A DNA stretch of 64,000 nucleotides from Alicyclobacillus mali NBRC 102425 (GTDB lineage Bacteria; Bacillota; Bacilli; Alicyclobacillales; Alicyclobacillaceae), in the NCBI RefSeq assembly GCF_001570745.1, contig NZ_BCSG01000018.1:39676-103675 (forward strand), written 5' to 3'. Below, piece after piece: positions 9,229 through 17,894 of this stretch. The notes below the pieces were generated by a model. The model was not told the DNA's origin. It worked only from the letters and a program-made list of their open reading frames with translations, and did no database searches. Every line of letters starts with the position of its first letter. The stretch's first letter is position 1. The translations under genes and the position numbers were made by a program.

Positions 9229-9390
9229 TCAGCCCTTCAGCGACGCCTGGAAATGCGAATCCTGATGGAGCTCGTCTTCTTCCGGTTGTTCCTCGTCCGG
9301 GAGTTGTTCTGCTTCTTGACAGGCCCGATACAGGAGGTACGCGTACACGTCCCCGGTGAGCTCGAATACCTTCCACGTGATGTCACGCAT
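9229..9390 (-). CDS. yqzL: YqzL-family small protein
   Basis: A 53-residue protein, MRDITWKVFELTGDVYAYLL followed by an acidic glutamine-rich tail. It matches the YqzL family, tiny proteins encoded just before recO in Bacillus and relatives, whose hallmark is a W-K-F-x-x-T-G-x-x-x-AYLLY segment. It has GGAAGGGAG upstream; a second ATG two codons earlier (9396) is possible. Its stop codon lies two bases before the recO start, so the two are translationally coupled. Function unknown. Confidence 0.85.
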   Translation of the reverse strand: MRDITWKVFELTGDVYAYLLYRACQEAEQLPDEEQPEEDELHQDSHFQASLKG

Positions 9391-9481
9391 CGGCATCGTC
9401 TCCCTTCCGCTCCGCGGACTGCATTTCCATGGTTGTAGTCTGCCGTGATGCCCCTCCCGTATACCCGGAATCCCCTGGGGC

Positions 9482-10378
9482 TCAGCCGTCCCGATCGAAG
9501 CCGAACTGGTGCAGCAACGCCGGCTTGTTCCGCCAATCCCGCTTCACTTTGACCCACAGCTCCAGGTAAATCCGATTGCCGAACAAAGCCTCAAGCTCGT
9601 GCCGCGCCATCTCGCCCACGCGCTTTAACATCTGGCCCTGTTTGCCGATGAGAATGGCCTTTTGGCTCTCCCGCTCGGTGTAAATGACCGCGCTGACGTA
9701 CAACGTGTCCGACGAACGGCGCTCCATGTGTTCCACGGCCACCATCACCGAGTGTGGGACTTCGTCGCGCGTCAGCATCAGCACTTTTTCCCGCACAATT
9801 TCGCTGACGATGAACGATTCCGGCTGGTCCGTGATCATGTCGTCCGGGTAATACCTCGGCCCCTCCGGCAGTCGCTTCTCGATCACCTCGGCCAAGAGGT
9901 CCACCTGCTCGCCTCTGAGCGCTGAAATCGGCACGTATTCGTCAAAGGGCCGGAGCGCCTGATACTCCTCGATGCGCTTCAACACAAGGGCGCGATCCTC
10001 CAGTGCATCCACTTTGTTGAGCGCGAGAGCGACCGGCGTCCGCACGCGCTCGAGCTGCTTGACGATCTCGATTTCCGTGGGATGCACGTACGAAGACGCA
10101 TCCACCACCAGGACGATCACGTCCACCTCGTTCAGCGTCTTGAGCGCGATGTCCACCATGTACTCGCCCAAGCGATGCTTCGGCTTGTGAATACCAGGCG
10201 TGTCGATGAAGATCATCTGCGACGTCTCCGTCGTCCGCACGCCGCGGATGCGGTTGCGCGTCGTCTGCGGTCGGTTCGACATGATGGCGACCTTCTGCCC
10301 GACGAGCGCGTTGAGAAGAGTCGACTTGCCGACGTTCGGCCGACCTATGAGCGCCACGAAACCAGATTTGTAGGTCAT
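9482..10378 (-). CDS. era: GTPase Era
   Basis: Ribosome-assembly GTPase that binds the 3' end of 16S rRNA. The 298-residue protein has the GTPase motifs GRPNVGKSTL (about 12-21), DTPGIHKPKH and NKVD, and a C-terminal KH domain with the GKQGQMLKRVGE loop. The start MTYKSGFVALIGRPNVGKS matches family length; the reading frame is open far upstream through dgkA and that part is not coding. Its ATG overlaps the dgkA stop (ATGA), giving translational coupling. The cdd gene usually between dgkA and era in Bacillus is absent. Confidence 0.96.
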   Translation of the reverse strand: MTYKSGFVALIGRPNVGKSTLLNALVGQKVAIMSNRPQTTRNRIRGVRTTETSQMIFIDTPGIHKPKHRLGEYMVDIALKTLNEVDVIVLVVDASSYVHPTEIEIVKQLERVRTPVALALNKVDALEDRALVLKRIEEYQALRPFDEYVPISALRGEQVDLLAEVIEKRLPEGPRYYPDDMITDQPESFIVSEIVREKVLMLTRDEVPHSVMVAVEHMERRSSDTLYVSAVIYTERESQKAILIGKQGQMLKRVGEMARHELEALFGNRIYLELWVKVKRDWRNKPALLHQFGFDRDG

Positions 10379-10914
10379 TCCGCTGCTCCCCCCTTTCGCG
10401 GCCGTTTGATCTCGATGTCTGGGTGGTAAGGCCAAAGCCTCACTGCCCATACGGCCATCAACCAAATGGTGACAAGAACCACTGACCCCAGATTGCGAAG
10501 GCTCCAAAGCCACAAGTGCCACGGCCAGTCGGACACGAGCAGCCACGCCGCGATGGCGAGCGCTCCAAACGCGACGAACGTCACGGCGCCGCTCGCGACG
10601 TCCTTCGCCATGCCAGCCACCGGATGATCTTTCCAGGTGGAAGCCACGTCCACGGCCAGTTCGATCGCCGTGTTGAACAGTTCTGCGGCGAATACGCACA
10701 TCGACACGAACACCGTCAGGGCCGCCTGCGCGATGCTGGGGCGCAGGCACCACTCGACGGCGGCGAGGCAGGTGAACAGCCAGACGTCCCGCTTCAGATT
10801 TTTCTCTGTGTGGAAGGCGTACACGACGCCGCGCAGGCTGTACGCCACGGCGCGGACAAACGGCTGCGCCTTGGCGTCGGTTCGCGCGTGCCCGCCTCGC
10901 CCCGCGTCCTTCAT
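10375..10914 (-). CDS. dgkA: Undecaprenol/diacylglycerol kinase DgkA
   Basis: Small integral membrane kinase that in Gram-positives recycles undecaprenol to undecaprenyl phosphate for wall synthesis. The signature ELFNTAIELAVD (about 80-91) and KDVASGAVTF (about 104-113) are intact. At 179 residues it is longer than the usual 120-130: after the three core helices there is an extra membrane segment (GSVVLVTIWLMAVWAV, about 142-157) and a basic tail. It sits between ybeY and era, the conserved Firmicute order. Confidence 0.92.
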   Translation of the reverse strand: MKDAGRGGHARTDAKAQPFVRAVAYSLRGVVYAFHTEKNLKRDVWLFTCLAAVEWCLRPSIAQAALTVFVSMCVFAAELFNTAIELAVDVASTWKDHPVAGMAKDVASGAVTFVAFGALAIAAWLLVSDWPWHLWLWSLRNLGSVVLVTIWLMAVWAVRLWPYHPDIEIKRPRKGGAAE

Positions 10915-10932
10915 GGATTCACCGCCTCGTCA

Positions 10933-11406
10933 CTACGATCTCGCCAGCCCGATGCCGAGCAAGATCTCCTCCTGAAGCCCGAACATCTCGCGTTCGCCCG
11001 CCTCATCCTCGTGATCGAACCCGTTCAGGTGCAAAAAGCCGTGCACCAACAAAAACGCCATTTCTCTTGCGAGGGAATGGCCGTATGCCCCGGCCTGTTC
11101 GTGGGCGCGATCGACGCTCACCACGATATCGCCGAGGATGGGGTCCACGTCGTCGGGATCGGCCAGCGCCACGCCCTCGTTCATCGGGAAGGACAACACG
11201 TCGGTGGGCCTGTCCACCTGGCGATAGGTCCGGTTCAACTCGTGGATGGCGCCATCGTCGACCAACAGCACGGACACCTCGCCCCGCACCCCGATTCGCT
11301 CGGCCGCCGCCTCAAGCACGCGTTCGACAAACGCCTGCGGGTCAGCGTTCGGCGGATCGAGCGGCCATTCCACCTCACAGGTGACATCGATGGACAAACG
11401 GTTCAC
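10933..11406 (-). CDS. ybeY: Endoribonuclease YbeY
   Basis: Zinc-dependent single-strand RNase in 16S rRNA 3' maturation and ribosome quality control. The 157-residue protein carries the metal site HGFLHLNGFDHE (about 121-132, HxxxHxxxxxH) and the conserved TDVLSFPMNEG and LGDIVVS segments. Translation starts at a GTG whose last bases overlap the pgpH stop (GTGA), so it is coupled to pgpH. Order phoH-pgpH-ybeY-dgkA-era is typical of Bacilli. Confidence 0.95.
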   Translation of the reverse strand: MNRLSIDVTCEVEWPLDPPNADPQAFVERVLEAAAERIGVRGEVSVLLVDDGAIHELNRTYRQVDRPTDVLSFPMNEGVALADPDDVDPILGDIVVSVDRAHEQAGAYGHSLAREMAFLLVHGFLHLNGFDHEDEAGEREMFGLQEEILLGIGLARS

Positions 11407-13535
11407 TTTGCCACTTCCTTCTTCAACTTGTCAATGTCGGGATACTCAATGCGCGCGTGGTAAATGCCTTTGAGCGTCTTCATGAATGCTCCGACCATCG
11501 CGTCGAGATCCTGCAGGGTCAGATCGCATTCGTCCAATTGCCCGTCCTGGAGGCGATCTCGGATGATCTTGCGGATGACGCCCTCCACGCGGTTGGGCGT
11601 CGGCCGCGACATGCTGCGGACCGCAGCCTCGACCGCGTCGCAGATCATGATGATGGCGCACTCGCGCGTCTTGGGCTTTGGGCCCGGGTATCGAAAGTCG
11701 TCCACGCGCACGGTTCCGTTTTTATCCTGCTCCTTGGCCTTGTGATAAAAATACCACAAAATAGTCGTCCCGTGATGCGTGGCGCAAATATCCTGGATGG
11801 GCTTCGGAATCCCGGCCTTGCGCAGCATCTCGAGTCCATCCGAGACGTGCGACGTGATGATGAGGTGGCTGAGACTCGGCGCCACCTTGTCGTGCGGATT
11901 CTCCTTCGTCATCTGGTTCTCCACAAAGAACATGGGCCGCCTTGTCTTGCCGACATCGTGGTAATACGCGCCCACGCGGCACAGAAGTGGATCGGCCCCC
12001 ACCAGTTCCGCCGCGGCCTCCGCAAGGTTGCCGACAATCAGGCTGTGGTGGTACGTGCCCGGGGCCTCGAGCAACACTTTCCGCAGCAGTGGATGATTCG
12101 GGTTCGACAGTTCGAGAAGCCGAATGGGCGTGAGCAGACCAAACGCCGATTCGAAAAACGGCAAAATACCCATTGTCAGAATGGCCGCGAACACGCCGTT
12201 CAGCGCAGCCAGGCCCACATGCAGCGACAGCGCGTGCAGATCTGTCCCCCGGCTCGTTTCCAACAAGTAGAGCGCGATGACCGTGCCCATGTTCACCGCT
12301 GACACGATGAATCCCGCCCGCATGAACGTCGCCCGGCTGGTGACGCGCGCAACGCTGTAGGCGCCGACGAGCGATCCGACGAAGCCGTAGAACACAAAAT
12401 CGTAGTTCATCCCGAACGCAGCCCCGAGCAGAAACGAGAAGAAAAAGGCCGCCACCACAGCGAGGGACGAGTCCATCATCACCGTGATGAGCATCGCGCC
12501 AAGCGAGATGGGCAGCAGATACGGCGTCGACGTCGGCCCGCCCGCCTCGACAATCCACTTGGTCACCGCAATCAGGATGGCCATGAGGACGAACACGAGC
12601 CCCAGGATGCCAAGCATCAGGTTATCCAGCCGGCGCCTCGGTGCCCTTCGCTCGACGTAGGCGGCGAGCATCGCGATTGAAAGCGCGATGAACACAGCGA
12701 AGCCAACCCCGACGCGAACGCTCGGATACGCCGAATACAGTCCCACGTCCTTGAGCTTGCTGATGACGTCCTGCGTGACAACCTGGTTCTTCGCGACGAT
12801 CACGTCGCCTTGATGAATCAAAACCGGCTGAACGCTCTCCGCGGCTTGCTCACGCGCCTCCTGCGTCGCCTGCGCCTGATACACCATGTTGGGCCGGAGC
12901 ACGCTCACCGCGGTGTTCTGCACAATCAGGGCCGCATCTCGATCCAGCCCGAGGTTGAGATTCACAATCTGCCTGTCCACAAGAAGCATCGACTGTTGCA
13001 TCGAGTCGGCGTAAAACGGCTGACTCAGGATGGCCTGTACCACTTTCGCCGCGTCTTTCTCAAGCCCGGCGAGCCGCGCGGCAGGCTCGCCCAGCATCAG
13101 TTCCAGCGTCGAGGTGGACAGCCCTTGCGGCGCAACACGCCGCACCTCCGCCAGGCGCTCGGCCGGCGTCAGGTTCGGATTGCCGGCGGCCGATCTCGCC
13201 GCGTCAAACAGCCCGGCGAGTTGTTGCAGCGCGTCCGACAGCACCTGCGGCGACTGCGCGTACTGCTTCGGGACCTTCGCCTCTGCCGCCTGGCGTTTGG
13301 CTGCCGTCGCAGCCGTATCGACGGCCGTCACCGGGGCCACAACGGTCGTGGGGCTCACCTCTCCGACCGCGAAATGATACCGGGGAGGCATCATGCTCGA
13401 CGCGAGAATTGCGAACAAGAGAACGCCGAGACCCGCGTATATCCACACGCGGATTCGCCGACTATGGCGAAACGCATCATCGTCCAGCCAGCGGCGAATG
13501 GCGTTACCCCATCCTGTCCACTTCATGACCAACAT
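11403..13535 (-). CDS. pgpH: PgpH-type 7TM-HD cyclic-di-AMP phosphodiesterase
   Basis: A 710-residue polytopic membrane protein (B. subtilis YqfF is 711). It has one N-terminal helix, a large extracellular 7TMR-HDED domain (about 60-270), seven membrane helices (about 270-470) and a cytoplasmic HD domain with YHHSLIVGNLAEAAAE and AYYHDVGKTRRP. The family hydrolyses c-di-AMP to pApA and so affects potassium and osmotic balance. It lies downstream of phoH and overlaps ybeY by 4 bases. All metal-binding histidine/aspartate motifs of the HD core appear intact. Confidence 0.94.
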   Translation of the reverse strand: MLVMKWTGWGNAIRRWLDDDAFRHSRRIRVWIYAGLGVLLFAILASSMMPPRYHFAVGEVSPTTVVAPVTAVDTAATAAKRQAAEAKVPKQYAQSPQVLSDALQQLAGLFDAARSAAGNPNLTPAERLAEVRRVAPQGLSTSTLELMLGEPAARLAGLEKDAAKVVQAILSQPFYADSMQQSMLLVDRQIVNLNLGLDRDAALIVQNTAVSVLRPNMVYQAQATQEAREQAAESVQPVLIHQGDVIVAKNQVVTQDVISKLKDVGLYSAYPSVRVGVGFAVFIALSIAMLAAYVERRAPRRRLDNLMLGILGLVFVLMAILIAVTKWIVEAGGPTSTPYLLPISLGAMLITVMMDSSLAVVAAFFFSFLLGAAFGMNYDFVFYGFVGSLVGAYSVARVTSRATFMRAGFIVSAVNMGTVIALYLLETSRGTDLHALSLHVGLAALNGVFAAILTMGILPFFESAFGLLTPIRLLELSNPNHPLLRKVLLEAPGTYHHSLIVGNLAEAAAELVGADPLLCRVGAYYHDVGKTRRPMFFVENQMTKENPHDKVAPSLSHLIITSHVSDGLEMLRKAGIPKPIQDICATHHGTTILWYFYHKAKEQDKNGTVRVDDFRYPGPKPKTRECAIIMICDAVEAAVRSMSRPTPNRVEGVIRKIIRDRLQDGQLDECDLTLQDLDAMVGAFMKTLKGIYHARIEYPDIDKLKKEVAK

Positions 13536-13548
13536 GCTCCTTGCGCTC

Positions 13549-13572
13549 GAGGCAGGGCCTCAGCCCTGCCTC
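13549..13572 (-). other. Perfect hairpin across the phoH stop codon
   Basis: GAGGCAGGGC / GCCCTGCCTC with a 4-base loop spans the last codons and stop of phoH and the start of the phoH-pgpH gap. There is no T-run on either side, so it is unlikely to be a standard terminator; it may affect mRNA processing or pgpH translation. Confidence 0.5.
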
Positions 13573-14531
13573 GCCTGATCTTGTGCGTACGCGTCGATGA
13601 TCTTTTGAACCAGATGATGCCTCACGACGTCCGACGGGCTGAACGTGTGAAACGCGATACCCGGAATGCCTCGCAGCACGCGCTGCGCGTGCACCAACCC
13701 AGACAATCTGCCCGTCGGGAGGTCAATTTGCGTCACATCGCCTGTGATGACCATTTTTGAGTGAAAGCCGAGGCGCGTGAGGAACATCTTCATCTGCTCA
13801 ATGGTCGTGTTCTGCGCCTCGTCAAGGATGACGTAGCTGTCTTCAAGCGTGCGCCCGCGCATGTACGCAAGCGGCGCAATTTCAATGTTTCCGCGCTCGA
13901 GCGCGCGGATGACCTGCTCCTGCCCGTAGATATCGTGCAGCGCGTCGTACAAGGGCCGCAGATACGGATCGACCTTCTCCTGGAGATCCCCTGGGAGAAA
14001 GCCAAGCTTCTCGCCCGCTTCAACGGCGGGCCGCGTCAGCACAATCCGCTTGACCTCGCCGCGTTTTAGCGCCATCACGGCCATCGCCACCGCGAGATAC
14101 GTCTTGCCCGTGCCGGCCGGTCCCACGCCAAACACGATGTCGTTTCGACGGATGGCGTCGACATACCGCCGCTGGCCCAAGGTCTTGACCCGGATGGCCT
14201 TGCCCTTGTACGTCGTGCCGATTTCCGTCGTGTACACGTCGATCACGTCGTCGAGATCGCCCGCGTGCGCCATTTCAATCATGTATCGATAATCCGATTC
14301 GCCGAGTTGCATCCCGCGGCGAACCAAGGTGGTGACCACGCTCAACAGATGCTGCAGGCGCGAGACCTCGTCTTCGTCGCCCACGAACTGGATTTCCGTG
14401 CCGCGCACAATCACCTTTGCGGAAAACGCCTGACTGAGCAGGTGCAAAAGCAAGTCGTTCGGCCCGAGTGCTTGCACCGCTTCCTCATTTGTAGGAAACA
14501 CCCATTTCTTCGTCGCCGTCTGCTCAGCCAA
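13560..14531 (-). CDS. phoH: PhoH-like ATPase
   Basis: A 323-residue P-loop ATPase of the PhoH/YbeZ family, associated with YbeY and RNA metabolism. The Walker A motif is GPAGTGKTYLAV (about 130-141) and Walker B is SYVILDEAQN (about 222-231); the N-terminal KH-like region is present. A TTG at 14531 is the chosen start, giving LAEQTATKKWVFPTNEE and family-normal length, with a GGACGGGGATGG stretch upstream; the frame stays open to 14933. It follows yqfD by 19 bases, as in Bacillus (yqfC-yqfD-phoH-yqfF). Confidence 0.93.
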   Translation of the reverse strand: MAEQTATKKWVFPTNEEAVQALGPNDLLLHLLSQAFSAKVIVRGTEIQFVGDEDEVSRLQHLLSVVTTLVRRGMQLGESDYRYMIEMAHAGDLDDVIDVYTTEIGTTYKGKAIRVKTLGQRRYVDAIRRNDIVFGVGPAGTGKTYLAVAMAVMALKRGEVKRIVLTRPAVEAGEKLGFLPGDLQEKVDPYLRPLYDALHDIYGQEQVIRALERGNIEIAPLAYMRGRTLEDSYVILDEAQNTTIEQMKMFLTRLGFHSKMVITGDVTQIDLPTGRLSGLVHAQRVLRGIPGIAFHTFSPSDVVRHHLVQKIIDAYAQDQARQG

Positions 14532-14550
14532 CGATGCACCATCCCCGTCC

Positions 14551-15765
14551 TTACGATTGCGCCGCGCCCTGGGACTTGAGCGGTTCTCCTGCCTCCGGGA
14601 TGGGCGCGGGAGCGCCGATGTCCTGTTGGACGCGCGTGAGTATGGTCGCGTATAGAGTACCACGCTCGAGACGCTCCTGTAAAACCGACTGGCCCAGGAT
14701 GACCATATCCCCGCCGGCAAGGGACCGGACGTCGGAGGCTGCCATGACAAGTGCCTCCTGCTTGGCCGCCGCGACATCCAGGTTCCATACGGTGGGCTTG
14801 ACCTCGTACAGCGTGGCGTGCACCCACTGCACGGGCAATCTCCACGTTCCGATGTGCCAGTCGGTCTCGGCGTCGCGCTCGTAGACGCCCGAAGGCGCTT
14901 CTTGAAATCCCCACACGCGCAGTCGCGTGCCACCCACGGCGAGATACTCGCGTGAGACCGAAGCGCCGGTCAGTCCTTGTGTCGAGATCTGAAGCGGAAT
15001 GGACACGTCGGACGTGTACCAAACCTCTGCGAACACGCTGCCGCTCGCAGGAACGCTGGGGCCGCGATCGGTCAACAGGCCGGAGATGAGCACCTGCCCC
15101 GGCTGCACGACTTGATTAGGCTTGACCATCACGCGGCCGCGGGACGCCTGCACGTCGAGGATGACCCCCGGACGCGTTGCGACGATGTTGCACGGCGTCT
15201 GACTCGCTTGGGGAACACCCGGGATCTTCGGAATCCCCCGCACCACCGCGACGGACCCTTTGACTTCCACCCCGACCCAGACGTAGTTCGGCGCCCGAGC
15301 CACCACGCGCTCCGCCAGCTCAGCAGGCTGCGCGAGGCGCGACTTCCACTGCCCCACCTCCAGCCCTGCCTCCGCTGCGGCCTGTCTCAATTCCGCTTCC
15401 TGATCCTCGCCCTCCGCGCCGACGATCTCGACGCGCCACACGATGGACGAGAGCGCGTAGAGAATGGCGACGAACGCCAACGCGCCAGCGGCGAACGCCT
15501 TGCGCCTCCTCAACCGCCGCGCGAGAAACGGCGCGCCGTGTCGTTCGACGACGCGAAACCGCACGCCGAAGTCCCGCCGAGACGCCATCAGGCGGCGAAG
15601 CGCCGAAACACCCAACCGGAGCATCACGCCGCCCGTGGCGAAGCGCACATCGCGCACAACCACGCCGTCTTGCTGCAGCCACGCGACGATGTGGCGCGCC
15701 CCAGGCCCCGTCACCCAGAGCGTCACAGATCCGTTGAGAAACCACTCGAACCGGGAGTCGCTCAT
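14551..15765 (-). CDS. yqfD: Sporulation protein YqfD
   Basis: A 404-residue protein of the YqfD family, specific to endospore formers. It has an N-terminal cytoplasmic region, one membrane helix (about 90-110, AAGALAFVAILYALSSIVW) and a long extracytoplasmic domain containing the GVEVKGSVAVVRG (POTRA-like) segment. B. subtilis YqfD is a mother-cell, sigma-E-controlled protein of similar length (398). The ATG overlaps the yqfC stop (ATGA), consistent with co-translation. Function is not known in biochemical terms. Confidence 0.92.
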   Translation of the reverse strand: MSDSRFEWFLNGSVTLWVTGPGARHIVAWLQQDGVVVRDVRFATGGVMLRLGVSALRRLMASRRDFGVRFRVVERHGAPFLARRLRRRKAFAAGALAFVAILYALSSIVWRVEIVGAEGEDQEAELRQAAAEAGLEVGQWKSRLAQPAELAERVVARAPNYVWVGVEVKGSVAVVRGIPKIPGVPQASQTPCNIVATRPGVILDVQASRGRVMVKPNQVVQPGQVLISGLLTDRGPSVPASGSVFAEVWYTSDVSIPLQISTQGLTGASVSREYLAVGGTRLRVWGFQEAPSGVYERDAETDWHIGTWRLPVQWVHATLYEVKPTVWNLDVAAAKQEALVMAASDVRSLAGGDMVILGQSVLQERLERGTLYATILTRVQQDIGAPAPIPEAGEPLKSQGAAQS

Positions 15766-16046
15766 TGCGCGCCACCCCCAAAGCTCAGGTGGCGAACGCG
15801 ACCCACGGCGTGAATTTCCCGCTCCGTCACGAGTTTGATGACGAACGACTCTCCCTCGATCTCGACGACCCGATCGCCGAGATCGCACGAGATCCGGTCC
15901 GATGAAACCTCGAGCAGCGCCTTCGCGCCCTCGATCATCACGTCGTCGCCCACGATAGTCACTCGAGCCACGGCTTCGACGGTGTCGGGCGGAAGGCGCA
16001 GCACCTCGCCCGCGCGCCGCTTGATTGAAGACGTCCATCCCGGCAT
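15762..16046 (-). CDS. yqfC: Sporulation protein YqfC
   Basis: A 94-residue YqfC-family protein, always paired with yqfD in spore formers. It starts MPGWTSSIKRRAGEVLRLPP and contains the family core RVTIVGDDVMIEGAKALLEV. ATG 16046 was chosen because AGGGGGAGGA lies about 8 bases upstream; the frame is open to 16100. The terminator-like hairpin upstream separates it from yqeY, so it probably has its own, likely sporulation-specific, promoter, which I could not identify. Confidence 0.9.
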   Translation of the reverse strand: MPGWTSSIKRRAGEVLRLPPDTVEAVARVTIVGDDVMIEGAKALLEVSSDRISCDLGDRVVEIEGESFVIKLVTEREIHAVGRVRHLSFGGGAQ

Positions 16047-16123
16047 GGCCCATTCCTCCCCCTGGATGACTATGCGAGACAGGCTCGCAATAACACCCAT
16101 CGGGATGAGCCCGAGAAATGAAC

Positions 16124-16153
16124 GGAGGAGCCGTCCTCAGAGAACGGCTCCTC
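16124..16153 (-). terminator. Terminator-like hairpin after yqeY
   Basis: GAGGAGCCGT (16125-16134) pairs perfectly with ACGGCTCCTC (16144-16153) around a 9-base loop. On the minus strand the tail is only weakly T-rich (CGTTCATTTCTC). It lies 25 bases beyond the yqeY stop, so it probably ends the rpsU-yqeY transcript. Confidence 0.6.
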
Positions 16154-16177
16154 GTGTATTCGGGTGTTCACCCACCC

Positions 16178-16621
16178 TTATGCGAGCAGGCGCTCGACGA
16201 TTTGCTGGACGCGACGGCCGTCCGCGCGCCCGCGCACCTCGGGCATCAGCTCGCGCATCACCTTGCCCATGTCGGCCTTTCCGACGGCGCCGACCCGCGC
16301 CATCACGTCCTTGGCCAACTGTTCGATCTCGTCGTCGCCGAGCTGCGCCGGCAAGTAAGACTCGAGCACGGCGATTTCCTGCTCGGCCTGTTCAATGAGA
16401 TCCGTCCGTTTTGCTTCCTGAAACGCCTGGAGGGAATCTCGGCGCTGCTTGATCTCCTTCTGAATGACGGCCAGCGCGTCCTCATCCGTCAGCGCTCGAC
16501 CCAGCTCGATTTCTCGATTCTTGGCAGCCGATTTCACCATCCGGATGACCGAGAGCCGGACCTTGTCCTTGTCTCGCATCGCCTGCTTGAGGTCCTCATT
16601 CAGCTGATCAAGGATGGCCAT
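16178..16621 (-). CDS. yqeY: GatB/YqeY-domain protein YqeY
   Basis: A 147-residue helical protein of the YqeY family, homologous to the C-terminal tRNA-binding domain of GatB (Asp/Glu-tRNA amidotransferase). Family features: MAILDQLNEDLKQAMRDKDK, RLSVIRMVKSAAKN, and VGKADMGKVMRELMPEVRGRADGRRV near the C-terminus. It follows rpsU by 22 bases, the same pair as in Bacillus. A role in tRNA handling is likely but not proved for the stand-alone protein. Confidence 0.92.
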   Translation of the reverse strand: MAILDQLNEDLKQAMRDKDKVRLSVIRMVKSAAKNREIELGRALTDEDALAVIQKEIKQRRDSLQAFQEAKRTDLIEQAEQEIAVLESYLPAQLGDDEIEQLAKDVMARVGAVGKADMGKVMRELMPEVRGRADGRRVQQIVERLLA

Positions 16622-16643
16622 GCTTGGATCCTCCCGATTCGCC

Positions 16644-16826
16644 TCAGTAGCTGCGGCGGCGCTTGCGCTGGGCTGCCTGGGCCTTCTTCTTGCGCGCGAC
16701 ACTCGGCTTCTCGTAATGCTCGCGTTTGCGAACCTCCGCCAACACGCCATCGCGGGCCATCTGCTTTTTGAAGCGTCGCAGCGCGCTGTCGATGGATTCA
16801 TTCTTGCGCAGACGGACTTCCGACAT
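16644..16826 (-). CDS. rpsU: 30S ribosomal protein S21
   Basis: A 60-residue basic protein starting [20 protein letters not shown] and ending in an arginine/lysine-rich tail (RKRRRSY), which is a full-length S21. It sits near the anti-Shine-Dalgarno end of 16S rRNA. GGAGGGGA precedes the ATG; an in-frame extension to 16850 is not part of the family. A consensus sigma-A promoter lies 36 bases upstream. Confidence 0.97.
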   Translation of the reverse strand: MSEVRLRKNESIDSALRRFKKQMARDGVLAEVRKREHYEKPSVARKKKAQAAQRKRRRSY

Positions 16827-16861
16827 GAGATCCCCTCCCCCCGGACACATCAGTTGTCGCC

Positions 16862-16890
16862 ATTATAGTACAGCAGGAAATGCTCGTCAA
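16862..16890 (-). promoter_or_regulatory. Sigma-A promoter of rpsU-yqeY
   Basis: On the minus strand TTGACG (16885-16890), a 17-base spacer and a perfect TATAAT (16862-16867) lie just upstream of rpsU. This is the strongest consensus promoter in the window. Confidence 0.92.
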
Positions 16891-16946
16891 ACACGCATGC
16901 CGCCCCGGTTGAGCGCATAGGTTGTCCTAGAACGGGAGGGAGGCGC

Positions 16947-17882
16947 ATGATCACCCACATCTTCGCCACCGCCCTCGCACTCGTTGCCTTCCTCGGCGGC
17001 CTGCGCCTCATGCGGTCCGGCTTCGAGCGCATGGCAGAAGGGCGCCTGGCGCGCCTCATTCGGACGGCCGCGTCGACGCCGACGCGCGGGATGGTCACCG
17101 GAGCCGTGAGCACGGCGCTGCTTCAGTCCTCCGGGGCAGTGACCGCCATCACGGTCGGACTCGTCGCCGCCGGAAGCCTGGATTTCGCGAGCGGCCTAGG
17201 ACTGGTCCTCGGTGCCAACGTGGGCACGACCATCACACCCCAACTCCTGAACCTGAATCTCTGGGGCATCGTGCTCCCAGCCCTCGCGGCAGGCCTCGCG
17301 CTCTCTCTGCACCCTCGTCTCAAACATCGACCGCTGGGCGAAGGACTTGTTGGATTTTCCTGCATCTTCATCGCGCTTCAGGCGCTTACCAGCGCGCTGC
17401 GCCCCCTCGCGATGGCCCCCTTCTTCCACCAGGCGCTCGCCGGCGCTGGGCGCAACATCCTGCTCGCGTCACTCGCCGGCTGTGCTCTGAGCGCGCTCGT
17501 CCAGTCCTCAACCGCCACAACGGTCATCGCCATGGCGCTCGTCGGCGGGCACATGATCCCCCTGGAAGGCGGGATCGCCATCTCACTTGGCGCCAACATC
17601 GGCACCTGTCTCACGTCGGTCATCGCGGCCATCGGCACGCCGCGCCCCGCGCAGCGCATCGCACTCGCCCACGTGCTCCTGAACACCATGGGCGTCGCGG
17701 CGTTTCTTCCTATCCTGCATCCCTTCGCGAGCGCGGTGTCCCTCGCGTCGGCTTCACCCGCTCAGGCGGTGGCCAACGCCAATACCGCGTTCAACGCCAT
17801 CTGCACGCTCGCGGCTTGGCCGTTCGTGCGCCAGTTCGCTCGTCTCCTCACGTGGATGCTGCCGGATCCGCGCACGGCCTGA
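16947..17882 (+). CDS. Na+/phosphate cotransporter-like membrane protein (YqeW-like)
   Basis: A 311-residue PNaS-family protein (Na/Pi cotransporter II-related). The family inverted repeat is plain: TALLQSSGAVTAITVGLVAAG with GANVGTTITP in the first half, and SALVQSSTATTVIAMALVGG with GANIGTCLTS in the second. About eight hydrophobic segments are visible and there is no C-terminal PhoU domain. GGGAGGGAGG precedes the ATG. B. subtilis has yqeW at the equivalent place between yqeV (mtaB) and yqeY. It is divergent from rpsU and convergent with the NUDIX-DeoC gene. Confidence 0.88.
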   Translation: MITHIFATALALVAFLGGLRLMRSGFERMAEGRLARLIRTAASTPTRGMVTGAVSTALLQSSGAVTAITVGLVAAGSLDFASGLGLVLGANVGTTITPQLLNLNLWGIVLPALAAGLALSLHPRLKHRPLGEGLVGFSCIFIALQALTSALRPLAMAPFFHQALAGAGRNILLASLAGCALSALVQSSTATTVIAMALVGGHMIPLEGGIAISLGANIGTCLTSVIAAIGTPRPAQRIALAHVLLNTMGVAAFLPILHPFASAVSLASASPAQAVANANTAFNAICTLAAWPFVRQFARLLTWMLPDPRTA

Positions 17883-17894
17883 TAGCATCAGGCC
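17876..17894. terminator. Hairpin between convergent genes
   Basis: GGCCTGAT / ATCAGGCC with an AGC loop spans the stop codon of the phosphate transporter and lies 6 bases from the stop of the opposing gene. No T-run follows, so termination efficiency is uncertain. Confidence 0.5.
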
